From assembly GCA_035637115.1 (NCBI GenBank), contig DASPXV010000108.1:1-64000 (forward strand): a stretch of 64,000 nucleotides of DNA, in the 5' to 3' direction. The stretch's first letter is position 1, and every line of letters begins with the position of its first letter. A program made the position numbers and the translations under genes. The notes beneath the pieces were generated by a model. That model did no database searches. It saw nothing but the letters and a program-made list of their open reading frames with translations, and was not told the origin of the DNA. This document shows, piece after piece, positions 20,401-29,448 of the stretch. Source of the stretch: JAICSD01 sp035637115. Lineage in GTDB: Bacteria > Acidobacteriota > Vicinamibacteria > Vicinamibacterales > 2-12-FULL-66-21.

Positions 20401-22316
20401 CCCGCACGCCTCGTGAGCCGGTGTTCGGCGCCGTCCCGCTCGCCAATGGGGGCGTCCGGTTTCGCGTGTGGGCCCCCACCGCATCGGGGGTGGATCTGCA
20501 TCTGCGGCGTCCCGGGGGTCAGGTCTGCGTTTCGCCCCTGCGGGGTGCCAGGTCTGCGGGCATCGATGACCCGCAGACCGGGCACCCGGAAGGGGCGAAA
20601 CGCAGACCTGACCCCGGGATCTGGGAGCTCCTCGTCCCCGACACGAGGACGGGCGACCACTACGCGTTCGCGGTCGATGGCGGGCCGCCGCGCCCCGATC
20701 CCGCCGGACGCTTCCTGCCCGACGGCGTGCACGGCTGGTCCGAGGTGATCGACCCGCGCGCGTTCGCGTGGACGGATGCCGCGTGGAACGGCCTCGATCC
20801 GCGGCGCGCGGTCATCTACGAGCTGCACGTCGGGACGTTCTCCCCGGAAGGCACCTTTCGTGGCGCTGCAGCCAGACTTCCCCATCTTCGCAACCTCGGG
20901 ATAACCGCGATCGAACTGATGCCCGTCGCGGACTTCGCCGGGCGCCGCAACTGGGGCTACGACGGCGTCGCGATGTTCGCGCCCGCGCATGGGTACGGAA
21001 GTCCCGACGACCTCCGCGCGCTCGTCGACACCGCGCACGCTCATGGCATCGGCGTGATCCTCGACGTGGTCTACAACCATCTCGGACCGGAAGGCGCGTA
21101 CCTCCCCGAGCTGAGCCCCTTGTTTCTGACCGACAAGCACTCCACGCCATGGGGGGACGCCGTCAACCTCGACGACGAGGGAAGCAGCGGCGTGCGCGCG
21201 TTCCTCACGGACAACGCGCTGCACTGGGTCGACGAGTACCACATGGACGGACTGCGGCTCGACGCGACGCATTCGCTCCACGACTCGCGCGACCGCCACT
21301 TTGTCGCAGAGCTTGCGGAAGCCGTCCACGCCAGCACGGATCCGCCGCCGGTCGTGTATGCGGAGGATCATCGCAACCTGTCGACGATGCTGAATGCGCC
21401 GGACCACGGCGGCTGGAATCTCGATGGCGTGTGGGCGGACGATTTTCATCACGTCGTGCGCCGGATGGTCGGCGGTGACAGCCACGGCTACTACGTCGAT
21501 TACGAGGGTACCGCGGCGGAACTGGCCGCGACGCTGCGCCAGGGCTGGCTCTTCGTCGGCCAACATTCCGTGCACCAGCGCGGCGCCCGCGGGACGGATC
21601 CCTCCAGCGTCCCGCTGCGCAAGGCGATCGTCTGCGTCCAGAACCACGATCAGGTCGGCAACCGCGCGCTCGGCGATCGACTGCACCACACGATCGATGC
21701 CGCATCGTGGCGTGCCGCCGTGACGGTGCTGCTCACCGCGCCCATGACCCCTCTGCTCTTCATGGGTCAGGAATGGGCGACGTCGGCGCCATTTCAGTTC
21801 TTCACCGACTTCGAAACTTCTCTCGGGGATCTCGTCTTCCACGGTCGACGGCAGGAGTTCAAGGCATTTCCGCAGTTCGCGACCGCAGAAGGCGCGCGGC
21901 GTGTTCCCAATCCACAAGCGGAGAGCACATTCGAGGCAAGCCGCCTGCGCTGGGACGAGCTCGATCGTCCGGATCACGCGCGCGTGCTCGCGCTTCATCG
22001 CGCGTTGCTGCGGCTCCGCCGGGAGTACGCGTTCATGCGCGCGAGCGATGCGTGCGATGCCGACGCGCAATCAATAGGCGGCGACACGGTCGTCTTCCGC
22101 CGCGGCAGCGAAGATGCCGGTTCTGCGCTCGTCGTCGTCAGACTTCGCGGATGCGGGTTGGTGAACGTGCCCGCCATGGCGAACGCGCAGGCCACGTTGC
22201 TCGACACTGAAGACGCGGCGTTTGCGGGCGATCCGCGCCCCGCCCGCATCCATCCGGCTGATGGCGCGATCGAATTCGCGCGTCCCGGCGCGCTCGTCGT
22301 CGCGGAGCGCACGTAG
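20397..22316 (+). CDS. treZ: malto-oligosyltrehalose trehalohydrolase TreZ
   Basis: Releases trehalose from malto-oligosyltrehalose made by TreY (GH13_10). An N-terminal carbohydrate-binding-like domain starts GAVPLANGGVRFRVWAP. The barrel carries GLRLDATHSLHD (nucleophile Asp), VYAEDHRN (acid Glu) and QNHDQVGNRALGDRL. 639 residues; the excess over relatives is explained by an insertion of about 34 residues at about 39-73, encoded by an almost perfect palindrome (20515-20615) that keeps the frame. The insertion falls in a loop between strands of the N-terminal domain, so the enzyme may still be active. ATG overlaps the treS stop; the stop abuts the treY ATG. Confidence 0.94.
   Translation: MTRTPREPVFGAVPLANGGVRFRVWAPTASGVDLHLRRPGGQVCVSPLRGARSAGIDDPQTGHPEGAKRRPDPGIWELLVPDTRTGDHYAFAVDGGPPRPDPAGRFLPDGVHGWSEVIDPRAFAWTDAAWNGLDPRRAVIYELHVGTFSPEGTFRGAAARLPHLRNLGITAIELMPVADFAGRRNWGYDGVAMFAPAHGYGSPDDLRALVDTAHAHGIGVILDVVYNHLGPEGAYLPELSPLFLTDKHSTPWGDAVNLDDEGSSGVRAFLTDNALHWVDEYHMDGLRLDATHSLHDSRDRHFVAELAEAVHASTDPPPVVYAEDHRNLSTMLNAPDHGGWNLDGVWADDFHHVVRRMVGGDSHGYYVDYEGTAAELAATLRQGWLFVGQHSVHQRGARGTDPSSVPLRKAIVCVQNHDQVGNRALGDRLHHTIDAASWRAAVTVLLTAPMTPLLFMGQEWATSAPFQFFTDFETSLGDLVFHGRRQEFKAFPQFATAEGARRVPNPQAESTFEASRLRWDELDRPDHARVLALHRALLRLRREYAFMRASDACDADAQSIGGDTVVFRRGSEDAGSALVVVRLRGCGLVNVPAMANAQATLLDTEDAAFAGDPRPARIHPADGAIEFARPGALVVAERT
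20515..20615. repeat. palindromic repetitive element inserted in treZ
   Basis: Two 46-nt arms (20515-20560 and 20570-20615) match at 43 positions as inverted repeats around a 9-nt centre. The outer 24 bases of each arm, beginning GGGGTCAGGTCTGCG, are identical. Similar palindromes with GGTCAG/CTGACC ends occur as dispersed REP-like elements in other bacterial genomes, as I recall, and are often linked to RAYT transposases; none is encoded here. It lies in frame within a coding gene. Confidence 0.85.
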
Positions 22317-25082
22317 ATGAAGCGGCCCCGCTTCGTTCCTGCAAGCACCTATCGATTGCAGGTGCATGCGCGGTTCACTCTCGTCTCGGCGCGGGAGATC
22401 GTTCCCTACCTTCAGCGGCTCGGGATCGACGCGGTGTATACGTCGCCGTATTTCGCCGCCGAGCCCGGGAGCACGCACGGATACGACGTCACGAATCACA
22501 ACGTGATTAACCCGGAAGTGGGCGGCGCCGAAGCCCACACGGCCTTCACGGATTCGGTGCGTGCAGCAGGCATGCAGCACATCGTCGACTTCGTGCCGAA
22601 CCACATGGGGATCAGTACGGCGACCAATCCGTGGTGGCGCGAGGTGCTGGCGAATGGTCCCGAGGCTCCGTCGGCGCGTTTCTTCGACATCGACTGGAAC
22701 CCGTTCAAGACGGAACTGCGCCGCAAGCTCCTGCTGCCGATCCTGGGGGATCAGTACGGCAACGTGCTCGATCGCGGCGAGCTGCAGCTGAATCTGATCG
22801 ACGGCCAGCTCGTACTGAAGTACTTCGATCACCGCCTCCCCATCAACCCGCGGGATATTCCGGAGCTGCAGGGGCTCGCCGAGATGGCCCCCGATGCCGC
22901 GGCGAGGGTGATCGCGGAATTCAACGGCACGCCTGGAGACCCGCGGTCGTTCGATCGCCTGCACGAACTGCTGGAAGCGCAGGCGTTCAGGCTTTCGTAC
23001 TGGCGGACGGCGGCGCACGAGATCAACTACCGGCGCTTCTTCGATGTGAACTCTCTCGCCGGTCTGCGGGTCGAAGACGAGCATGTATTCGCGGCAATTC
23101 ACAGGCTCCTCGCGACGCTGCTGCAAGAGGAGCGCGTGACTGGCGTGCGCATCGATCACCCCGACGGCCTCTTCGATCCTGCAAAGTACTTCGAAATGCT
23201 GCAATCGCTGGCGGTCCAGGCGTGGAGCAGGGAGCGCCGTCCCGGTTCGCGCACGCTCTACGTCGTCTGCGAGAAGATCCTGTCCGGACGGGAGCGGTTG
23301 CCGTCCGGGTGGTGCGTCCATGGCACGACCGGCTACAACTTCCTCAACCAGGTGAACGGTCTGTTCGTGCAGCCGGGCCACGCGCGGCGCATGCGGCGCA
23401 CTTACGCGAAGCTCACCGGCCGGACGCAGAGTTTCGACGACCTGCTGTACGAAACCAAACGGCTGATCATGGACACGTCGATGGCGAGCGAGCTCACGGT
23501 GCTCGCGCACATGCTGGATCGGATCGGCGAGACCAACCGCAAGTCTCGCGACTTCACGCTGAACAGCGTCCGCGACATGCTCGTCGAAGTGGTCGCGTGC
23601 TTTCCTGTGTATCGCACTTACGTGAACGAGCAGGGATGGGCGCCAGACGACCGGGCGGCGCTGGAGCGCGCCATCGTTCGCGCGCGGCGGCGCAACCCCG
23701 CAATGGACCCGACGATCTTCGATTTCTTCCGCGAGGTGATGTTTCCCCGCGATCCTTCCGACGTGCCGGTTTCGGGACAGGAACGGCGTGAAGGCTATCC
23801 GCCTGTCGACGCAGAGGAAGCGGCCGCGCGGCTCCGGTTCGCGATGAAATTCCAGCAGTACACGGGGCCGCTGCAGGCGAAAGGACTCGAGGACACGGGG
23901 TTCTATCGCAACAACGTGCTCATCTCGCTCAATGAAGTCGGCGGCGATCCTTCCCGGTTCGGGTTGCCGGCATCCGACTTCCATGCGTTGAACCTGCTTC
24001 GCCGCCAGGAGTGGCCCTACGAGATGATCGCCACGTCAACGCACGACACGAAGCTTGGCGAGGACGTGCGCGCACGAATTAACGTCCTGTCTGAAATACC
24101 CGGCGAGTGGGAGCGCGAGGCGGCGAAGTGGATGCGAACCAACAAGAATCTCCGCACACTCGTCGACGGCGAGCCGGCACCCGACAGGAACGATGAGTAT
24201 CGCTTTTATCAGGCGCTGCTCGGCATCTGGCCCGACGCGGACCGCCCGGTGGACGATCTCGTTGAGCGCCTGCAGCAGTACATGATCAAGGCGGTCAAGG
24301 AAGCGAAGCTCCATTCGAGCTGGATCAATCCGAACGATGGCTACGAGCGCGCCGTCTCGACATTCGTCGAGCGCGCGTTATCAGGCCCCGGCGCCGACAG
24401 ATTCCTCCCCGCCTTCATCCCGTTCCAGCAACGCATAGCGCGTGGCGGTCTCGTCAACTCGTTGGCGCAGACGCTGCTGAAAATTGCGTCTCCCGGAGTT
24501 CCGGACTTCTACCAGGGCTCGGAGCTCTGGGATTTCAACCTGGTGGATCCCGACAACCGGCGACCGGTGGATTTCGATGTCCGGCGAGCGTTGCTCGAAG
24601 AAGTCGAGGCGGTGCTCGGCCTGCCGGTGGACGAGCGCGCCGCGCGAATCAAGGCGTTCACGCAGAACTGGAGTAACGGCGTGGTCAAGCTCCTGGTCAC
24701 GACCGCGGGCCTGCGCCTTCGCGCGCAGATGACGGACGTCTTCCTCGAAGGGGATTACCTTCCGCTCGATGTGGAACCGACTGTTGAAGGGCGCGCGATT
24801 GCGTTCGCGCGATTCTCGCCTGGCGGCCGCGCGGTCATTGCCGTCGCGCCACACCTGGCTTTTGCACTCCTATCAGCAGAACGGCCCCTGCCTCTGGGCG
24901 ACATGTGGCGCACGTCGCGCATCATGCTCCCGCCGGGCCTCGCGGCGCTGACCTTCACCGACGCGATCACCGGCGCCGCCGTCAAACCCGTGACGGCGGC
25001 GTCGGGATCCTGGCTGTTCGTGGGCCAGACGTTCGACTTGTTGCCGGTCGCTCTCTTGGTTGCAGTAGAGCGTAAACAGTAG
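22317..25082 (+). CDS. treY: malto-oligosyltrehalose synthase TreY
   Basis: Converts the reducing-end alpha-1,4 bond of maltodextrins to an alpha,alpha-1,1 bond (GH13_26). The N-terminal block STYRLQVHARFTLVSAREIV is followed by the barrel with GVRIDHPDGLFDP (nucleophile region), VCEKILSGRERLP (acid Glu), the signature TTGYNFLNQVNGLF, and STHDTKLGEDVRARINVLSE. 921 residues, normal. ATG at 22317 lies directly after the treZ stop. Last gene of the operon: with TreZ it turns GlgX-trimmed glucan into trehalose, while TreS-Mak and GlgE run the opposite way. The gene ends at an eroded S9-peptidase remnant. Confidence 0.95.
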   Translation: MKRPRFVPASTYRLQVHARFTLVSAREIVPYLQRLGIDAVYTSPYFAAEPGSTHGYDVTNHNVINPEVGGAEAHTAFTDSVRAAGMQHIVDFVPNHMGISTATNPWWREVLANGPEAPSARFFDIDWNPFKTELRRKLLLPILGDQYGNVLDRGELQLNLIDGQLVLKYFDHRLPINPRDIPELQGLAEMAPDAAARVIAEFNGTPGDPRSFDRLHELLEAQAFRLSYWRTAAHEINYRRFFDVNSLAGLRVEDEHVFAAIHRLLATLLQEERVTGVRIDHPDGLFDPAKYFEMLQSLAVQAWSRERRPGSRTLYVVCEKILSGRERLPSGWCVHGTTGYNFLNQVNGLFVQPGHARRMRRTYAKLTGRTQSFDDLLYETKRLIMDTSMASELTVLAHMLDRIGETNRKSRDFTLNSVRDMLVEVVACFPVYRTYVNEQGWAPDDRAALERAIVRARRRNPAMDPTIFDFFREVMFPRDPSDVPVSGQERREGYPPVDAEEAAARLRFAMKFQQYTGPLQAKGLEDTGFYRNNVLISLNEVGGDPSRFGLPASDFHALNLLRRQEWPYEMIATSTHDTKLGEDVRARINVLSEIPGEWEREAAKWMRTNKNLRTLVDGEPAPDRNDEYRFYQALLGIWPDADRPVDDLVERLQQYMIKAVKEAKLHSSWINPNDGYERAVSTFVERALSGPGADRFLPAFIPFQQRIARGGLVNSLAQTLLKIASPGVPDFYQGSELWDFNLVDPDNRRPVDFDVRRALLEEVEAVLGLPVDERAARIKAFTQNWSNGVVKLLVTTAGLRLRAQMTDVFLEGDYLPLDVEPTVEGRAIAFARFSPGGRAVIAVAPHLAFALLSAERPLPLGDMWRTSRIMLPPGLAALTFTDAITGAAVKPVTAASGSWLFVGQTFDLLPVALLVAVERKQ

Positions 25083-25396
25083 ACCACAGTGGCGCGCTGG
25101 CTTTCTTGAGCGGATCCACGAGGTAGAACCGGCGGCCGTCGCGAGCCTGGTAGGTGTACCAGAACCGATCGCTCGACTGCAGCCAGCGCGGCGCCACGCT
25201 CGTGTCGAAACACCAGCTTGCCGACCTTCGACGACGTCCAGCGCGAAGCGAGCTCGAAATTCGGCGCGACGGGGCCCGGTGTGGCCGCGGGCGCGCTTTG
25301 CGCCGTGGGACCGAGGCGGGCGACACGAACATCACGGCGGCGCACAAGGCGAGGACGACCCTCGCCAGCCGCGGGCGGCAAGCGCAAACATACGAA
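25083..25396 (-). pseudogene. remnant of an S9-family (prolyl oligopeptidase) peptidase N-terminus
   Basis: No intact gene lies in this 371-bp gap. Translated minus-strand pieces in two frames read like the start of a secreted S9 peptidase: a hydrophobic leader (VVLALCAAVMFVSPAS), then VAPNFELASRWTSSKVGKLVF in a second frame, then DTSVAPRWLQSSDRFWYTY and FYLVDPLKK back in the first. One extra T in GTGTTTCGAC explains the second switch. The sequence stops matching where treY ends. It is therefore a truncated, frameshifted fragment of a large family common in Acidobacteria. Bases 25397-25453 show nothing recognisable. Confidence 0.7.
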
Positions 25397-25453
25397 AACT
25401 CCTTGAACTGCGGGAAACGTGGCGGGAATTGTTGGCCGGGTCGCGAGGCGCGG

Positions 25454-26365
25454 CTACAAGTATTTGCGAAGGTCGGTCCGGCCGGTTTTCTGCAGCAGCG
25501 GCTTGAACAGGTCCCCCGTTTTCTTGAACCGGGTGCGGACGTTATCGAGACGAAAATCCTCGATGCGGACGCCTTTGTCCACCTCTTTCCAGGTGATCGG
25601 CGTCGAGACGCACGCGCGCGGATGCGGGCGCACCGAGTACACCGACGCGAGCGTCCGCCCCCACGCGTTCTGGTTGTAATCCACCAGCACGCGTCCCTTC
25701 GGCCGCTTCGCGACGAGATACTCGGATGTCATCAAACGCGGATGGCGTCCGGCGAGCTCCTGCGCGAGCGCCTTGGCGAACGTCCAGACCTGTTTCTGAA
25801 TCGGTCCCCGCACGATCGGCACGTAGACGTGGATGCCCTTCGATCCCGTCGTCTTCGCATATGCCCGCATCTTCAGCGTCGTGAGGGCTTCGTGCACGAT
25901 GAGCGATGTTTCGAGCACTTGCTCCCAGGTCGCGCTGCACGGATCGAGATCGAAGTGCAGGTAGTCCGGACGATCGACGTCGTCACACGTGGCGTACCAC
26001 TGGTTCAGGTCAATGCATCCGAGATTGATCACCCAGAGGAGAGAGGGCAGGTCGCCAACGATCGGAAAATCGATGACATTGCCGGAGTCGTGCGGGATGC
26101 GGCAGGTCTTGATCCAGTCGGGCCGCGGCGAAGGCGCGCGCTTCATGAAGAAGAACTCACCGGCGGCGCCGTGCGGGTAGCGCTTCATCACCATCGCGCG
26201 ATCGCGGATGTGCGGCAGTAGCAGCGGCGCCACGTCCGCGTAGTACTGGATCAAGTCCCCCTTGGTGATCCCGAGTTCCGGCCAGAAGGGCTTCTCGAGG
26301 TTCGTGAGCTGCACGTCCTTGCTGTCGGCGCGCACCTTTTCCGAACCAGCCGTGGGGATTTTCAC
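25454..26365 (-). CDS. stand-alone LigD-type primase-polymerase domain protein
   Basis: 303 residues, about the size of one LigD polymerase domain (archaeo-eukaryotic primase fold). It probably performs templated or terminal ribonucleotide addition in end joining. Seen motifs: LTNLEKPFWPE near residue 20, the metal-binding FDLDP at 138-142, GSKGIHVYVPI near 180, and the C-terminal NVRTRFKKTGDLFKPL. No ligase, nuclease or Ku gene is present in this window. GTG at 26365 overlaps the stop of the upstream gene as GTGA; the longer frame to 26605 lies inside that gene and is Arg-rich. The overlap suggests coupled translation with the unknown upstream protein. Confidence 0.9.
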   Translation of the reverse strand: MKIPTAGSEKVRADSKDVQLTNLEKPFWPELGITKGDLIQYYADVAPLLLPHIRDRAMVMKRYPHGAAGEFFFMKRAPSPRPDWIKTCRIPHDSGNVIDFPIVGDLPSLLWVINLGCIDLNQWYATCDDVDRPDYLHFDLDPCSATWEQVLETSLIVHEALTTLKMRAYAKTTGSKGIHVYVPIVRGPIQKQVWTFAKALAQELAGRHPRLMTSEYLVAKRPKGRVLVDYNQNAWGRTLASVYSVRPHPRACVSTPITWKEVDKGVRIEDFRLDNVRTRFKKTGDLFKPLLQKTGRTDLRKYL

Positions 26366-27027
26366 TTCAGGATCCCCTTGATCGGGGTCAGCTTCGGCGG
26401 CCGCGGCCCGTGTCGCACCGCGCCTTTCACCGGAACATAAGGAAGTTCCTCGCCGGATCGCGCGCACCGCAGCAGCAGACCGCCGCGGCTCATGTCCCCG
26501 CGGCCGACGAAGTCGATCGGAAACTTCAACCGTTCCGCGAAGACCTCGGTCAGCACGTCGACGTATTTCGCGGAGGCAATGCTGCCCAGCAGCACGACTT
26601 CGCAATCCTCGCCGATCTCTTCTGCGAGCGCCTTCGCACTGGCGAGCAGCGGACGCCGGTAGCGCGGATCGTTGGCGGCAATGTCGACCCCCGCGAATGC
26701 CTTCAACGCGTCAGCGGTGATGGCGGTCTCGACCGGACGCAGGCCTGCGGTCGGCGTGATGACCAGCGCACCACTGCCGGCGAGCTCCGCGCCAGGTTCA
26801 GGGGGTCTTGCAAATGCGAGCGCGTAGGCGAGCTTGCCTTTGAAATACAGGCCGCTGACAAAGGCGAACGCCTCGCCGATCGCAACTCCGCGGCTGCTTC
26901 GCAGCCGTACGGCAAGATCGAATTGCGCGCGGTCGGACAGAATGATCTTCGCGCGCGGGCCTGAGCAGTTCGCCGGCGAGAGGAGGAAGATGCGTCCCGT
27001 TTCCTTCCGAGCCCGCCGTCGACCCAT
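26362..27027 (-). CDS. conserved hypothetical protein coupled to the LigD polymerase
   Basis: 221 residues, soluble, no signal peptide. Well-formed blocks include IFLLSPANCSGPRAKIIL near the start, FVSGLYFKGKLAYALAFA (about 57-74), LVITPTAGLRPVET, and EVVLLGSIASAKYVDVLTEVF (about 143-163). Two Cys residues near the N- and C-terminal thirds are the only candidate ligands. I do not recognise a named family. It is likely conserved, because its codon use and motif density look like those of a maintained gene. It starts 2 bp after fabH and its stop overlaps the polymerase start. Confidence 0.75.
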   Translation of the reverse strand: MGRRRARKETGRIFLLSPANCSGPRAKIILSDRAQFDLAVRLRSSRGVAIGEAFAFVSGLYFKGKLAYALAFARPPEPGAELAGSGALVITPTAGLRPVETAITADALKAFAGVDIAANDPRYRRPLLASAKALAEEIGEDCEVVLLGSIASAKYVDVLTEVFAERLKFPIDFVGRGDMSRGGLLLRCARSGEELPYVPVKGAVRHGPRPPKLTPIKGILK

Positions 27028-27029
27028 GG

Positions 27030-28037
27030 TTACAGCGACCAGCGAAGTAGTACGGCTCCGACCGTAAAGCCCGCGCCAACGGACGCGAGCAGCACGAGGT
27101 CCCCTTTTTTGATCCGTCCCTGCCGCCGCGCGTCGGCGAGCGCGAGTGGGATCGTGCCCGCGGTCGTGTTCCCGTACATCTCGAGATTGATGATCACTTT
27201 CTCCGGCCCGAGGCCGAGCCGTTCCGCCGCGGCTTCGATGATTCGGCGGTTGGCCTGGTGGGACACGAAGAGATCGATCTGCGACGGATCCATTCCATTA
27301 CGCTCCAGGAGACGCCGCGCGATCTCCTCGGTGTTCTTCACCGCGAATTTAAAGACCGTCGCCCCTTCCTGCTTCACGTAGTGCAGCCGTTTCTCGACGG
27401 TCTCGAGGGACGCCGGCATTTTGCTGCCGCCGGCCGGCATGCACAGCGCGGGGCCGCCGCTGCCATCAATCACGTGCGCGAAGTCGATGATGTGCGGCTC
27501 TCCTTCTTCCGCAACACTGACGACGACCGCGCCTGCGCCGTCACCGAACAGCACGCAGGTCGTGCGGTCGGTGTAATCAATGATGCTCGACATCACGTCC
27601 GCGCCGACCGCAAGCGCGTGATCGTGCGCGCCGGTCGCAACCATCTGCATCGCCGTCGTGAGCGCATAGGTGAAGCCCGAACACGCGGCGCCCAGATCGA
27701 AGCCCCACGCACCGCTCGCGCCGAGCTTCGTCTGCAGCATGCACGCGGTGCTGGGAAAGATCGTGTCCGGCGTCGACGTGCCTACGACGATGAACCCGAG
27801 CTGATCCGCCGTGATGCCGGCTTCCTTCAACGCGCCTTCTGCGGCGACCTTTGCGAGATCGGATGTCGGTACACCGGGCTCAGCAATGTGCCGTTCGCGG
27901 ATCCCTGTGCGCTGAAGAATCCACTCGTCCGTGGTATTGACGAGCTTTTCTAAATCCGCATTGGTCAGGACTTTCGGTGGAACGTAGGTCGAAAGCCCGG
28001 AGATTTTGACGGGGCGCAGTTGACGCGGCTGACTCAT
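27030..28037 (-). CDS. fabH: 3-oxoacyl-[ACP] synthase III FabH
   Basis: Starts fatty-acid synthesis by condensing acyl-CoA with malonyl-ACP. Thiolase fold of 335 residues, with the catalytic Cys in AACSGFTYAL (C119), His in FVSHQANRR (about 257) and Asn in GNTTAGTIPLAL (about 287). The N-terminal ISGLSTYVPPKVLTN and TGIRERH blocks are typical. It is not next to other fab genes; it lies at the head of a three-gene minus-strand set with the unknown protein and the LigD-like polymerase. A specialised starter role, for example branched or hydroxy chains, cannot be judged. Confidence 0.95.
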   Translation of the reverse strand: MSQPRQLRPVKISGLSTYVPPKVLTNADLEKLVNTTDEWILQRTGIRERHIAEPGVPTSDLAKVAAEGALKEAGITADQLGFIVVGTSTPDTIFPSTACMLQTKLGASGAWGFDLGAACSGFTYALTTAMQMVATGAHDHALAVGADVMSSIIDYTDRTTCVLFGDGAGAVVVSVAEEGEPHIIDFAHVIDGSGGPALCMPAGGSKMPASLETVEKRLHYVKQEGATVFKFAVKNTEEIARRLLERNGMDPSQIDLFVSHQANRRIIEAAAERLGLGPEKVIINLEMYGNTTAGTIPLALADARRQGRIKKGDLVLLASVGAGFTVGAVLLRWSL

Positions 28038-28133
28038 CTGGCAGGCTCAAAGGACATAATCCTAAGAAGAATTGGGTAACTTAGACTCTCCAGAACTGTT
28101 GACGTGTAGGAGCTTAACTGTAAGATACCCCGT

Positions 28134-28310
28134 TTGCCGATGGCGGGTCATCTATCCGGTCGCAACGAACTCGGCGAGTTCGAACATCCGATCGGCGTCG
28201 GCATGGACCTGGAGCACATCTACGTCGCGGATCCGCAGAATCACCGCATCCAGATTTTCGACCAGCAGGGGGAACGGCAAGCGATTCTTCGGCAGCGCGG
28301 CCCCGGAGAG
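28134..28310 (+). pseudogene. NHL-repeat protein remnant
   Basis: The 355-bp space between fabH and ruvB holds no intact gene. A plus-strand frame reads EFEHPIGVGMDLEHIYVADP followed by NHRIQIFDQQGE, an unmistakable NHL beta-propeller repeat, then loses similarity. A second frame just downstream (about 28310-28390) stays open and protein-like (SWKRKDIDLPGGALEAA). A single eroded propeller gene explains both. No promoter or start can be assigned. Confidence 0.55.
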
Positions 28311-28392
28311 CAGGCTATCGCTTCACGAGCTGGAAACGAAAGGACATCGACCTTCCCGGCGGGGCGCTGGAGGCTGCAGAGGCCGCCGGTAT

Positions 28393-29412
28393 TTACCAGA
28401 GGCGCGTGTCGCGATCGATAGGAGGCAGGCCGAAGTACTCGTAGGCCTTCGAGGTCGCGACGCGTCCGCGCGGCGTACGATCCAGGAACCCGGCCTGGAT
28501 CAGAAATGGCTCGTGGATATCCTCGAGCGCATCGCGCTCCTCGCTCAGCGCGGCAGCAAGGCTGCCGACGCCGACGGGACCGCCGTTGAACTTGTCGATG
28601 ATTGTCCGCAGCAGCCGTCGATCGACTTCGTCGAAGCCCTGCTCGTCCACCTCGAGCATCTTCAACGCCTTTGCCGCGACGTCCGCCGTAATCCTTCCAT
28701 CGGCGCGCACCTGCGCGTAATCACGCACCCTGCGCAACAACCGGTTGGCCACGCGGGGCGTGCCACGCGAGCGTCGCGCGATCTCGCGCGCCGCGTCGGC
28801 ATCGATCGGCACGCCGAGGATCCGCGCCGACCTGATCACGATCTCGAGGATGTCGCTATTCGTGTAGAAGTCGAGGCGATGGACGATCCCGAACCGCGCG
28901 CGCAGCGGCGATGTCAGCAGCCCTGTCCGCGTTGTGGCCCCGACGAGCGTGAACCGCTGCAGGGGGACCTTCACCGATCGCGCGCTCGGACCCTGCCCGA
29001 TCATGATGTCGAGCTCGTAATCTTCCATCGCGGGATAGAGGATCTCTTCGATCGCGGGGCTCATCCGGTGGATCTCGTCGATGAACAGCACTTCGCGTGC
29101 CTGCAGGTTCGACAGCATCGCCGCAAGATCGCCGGGCTTCTCGATCACGGGCCCCGCGGTCGGCCGAATCGGCACGCCCAGCTCGTGCGCGATCACGCCC
29201 GCGAGCGTCGTCTTTCCAAGTCCTGGAGGCCCATACAGCAGCACGTGGTCGAGCGCCTCGCCACGTTGGCGAGCCGCCGCGATTGATACCTGGAGCTGCT
29301 CCCGCACGCGATCCTGGCCGATGTATTCATCGAGCGATCGCGGCCGCAGCCCCGCCTCGTACTGGACGTCGTCGTCTTGCGAGGCGGCGTTTACGAGGCG
29401 ATCGTCAGTCAT
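28393..29412 (-). CDS. ruvB: Holliday junction DNA helicase RuvB
   Basis: AAA+ motor that drives branch migration with RuvA. Walker A GPPGLGKT is near residue 60, FIDEIHRMSP near 110, sensor GATTRTGLLTSPLRARFG near 160, arginine-finger region and C-terminal winged helix ending SKAYEYFGLPP. 339 residues from ATG 29412, normal. The longer frame to 29520 runs into the upstream repeat element and is discarded. It is transcribed after yebC-ruvC-ruvA but separated from ruvA by about 375 bp of foldback repeat, unlike the usual tight ruvAB pair. Confidence 0.96.
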   Translation of the reverse strand: MTDDRLVNAASQDDDVQYEAGLRPRSLDEYIGQDRVREQLQVSIAAARQRGEALDHVLLYGPPGLGKTTLAGVIAHELGVPIRPTAGPVIEKPGDLAAMLSNLQAREVLFIDEIHRMSPAIEEILYPAMEDYELDIMIGQGPSARSVKVPLQRFTLVGATTRTGLLTSPLRARFGIVHRLDFYTNSDILEIVIRSARILGVPIDADAAREIARRSRGTPRVANRLLRRVRDYAQVRADGRITADVAAKALKMLEVDEQGFDEVDRRLLRTIIDKFNGGPVGVGSLAAALSEERDALEDIHEPFLIQAGFLDRTPRGRVATSKAYEYFGLPPIDRDTRLW

Positions 29413-29448
29413 CGAGGCGTCGGAGGTGATTGAGTTCGCGGAGAACGT

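Noticed and set aside
25154..26221. 355-residue plus-strand frame over the LigD-like gene
   Set aside because: Antisense to clear LigD polymerase motifs; no protein-like features of its own.
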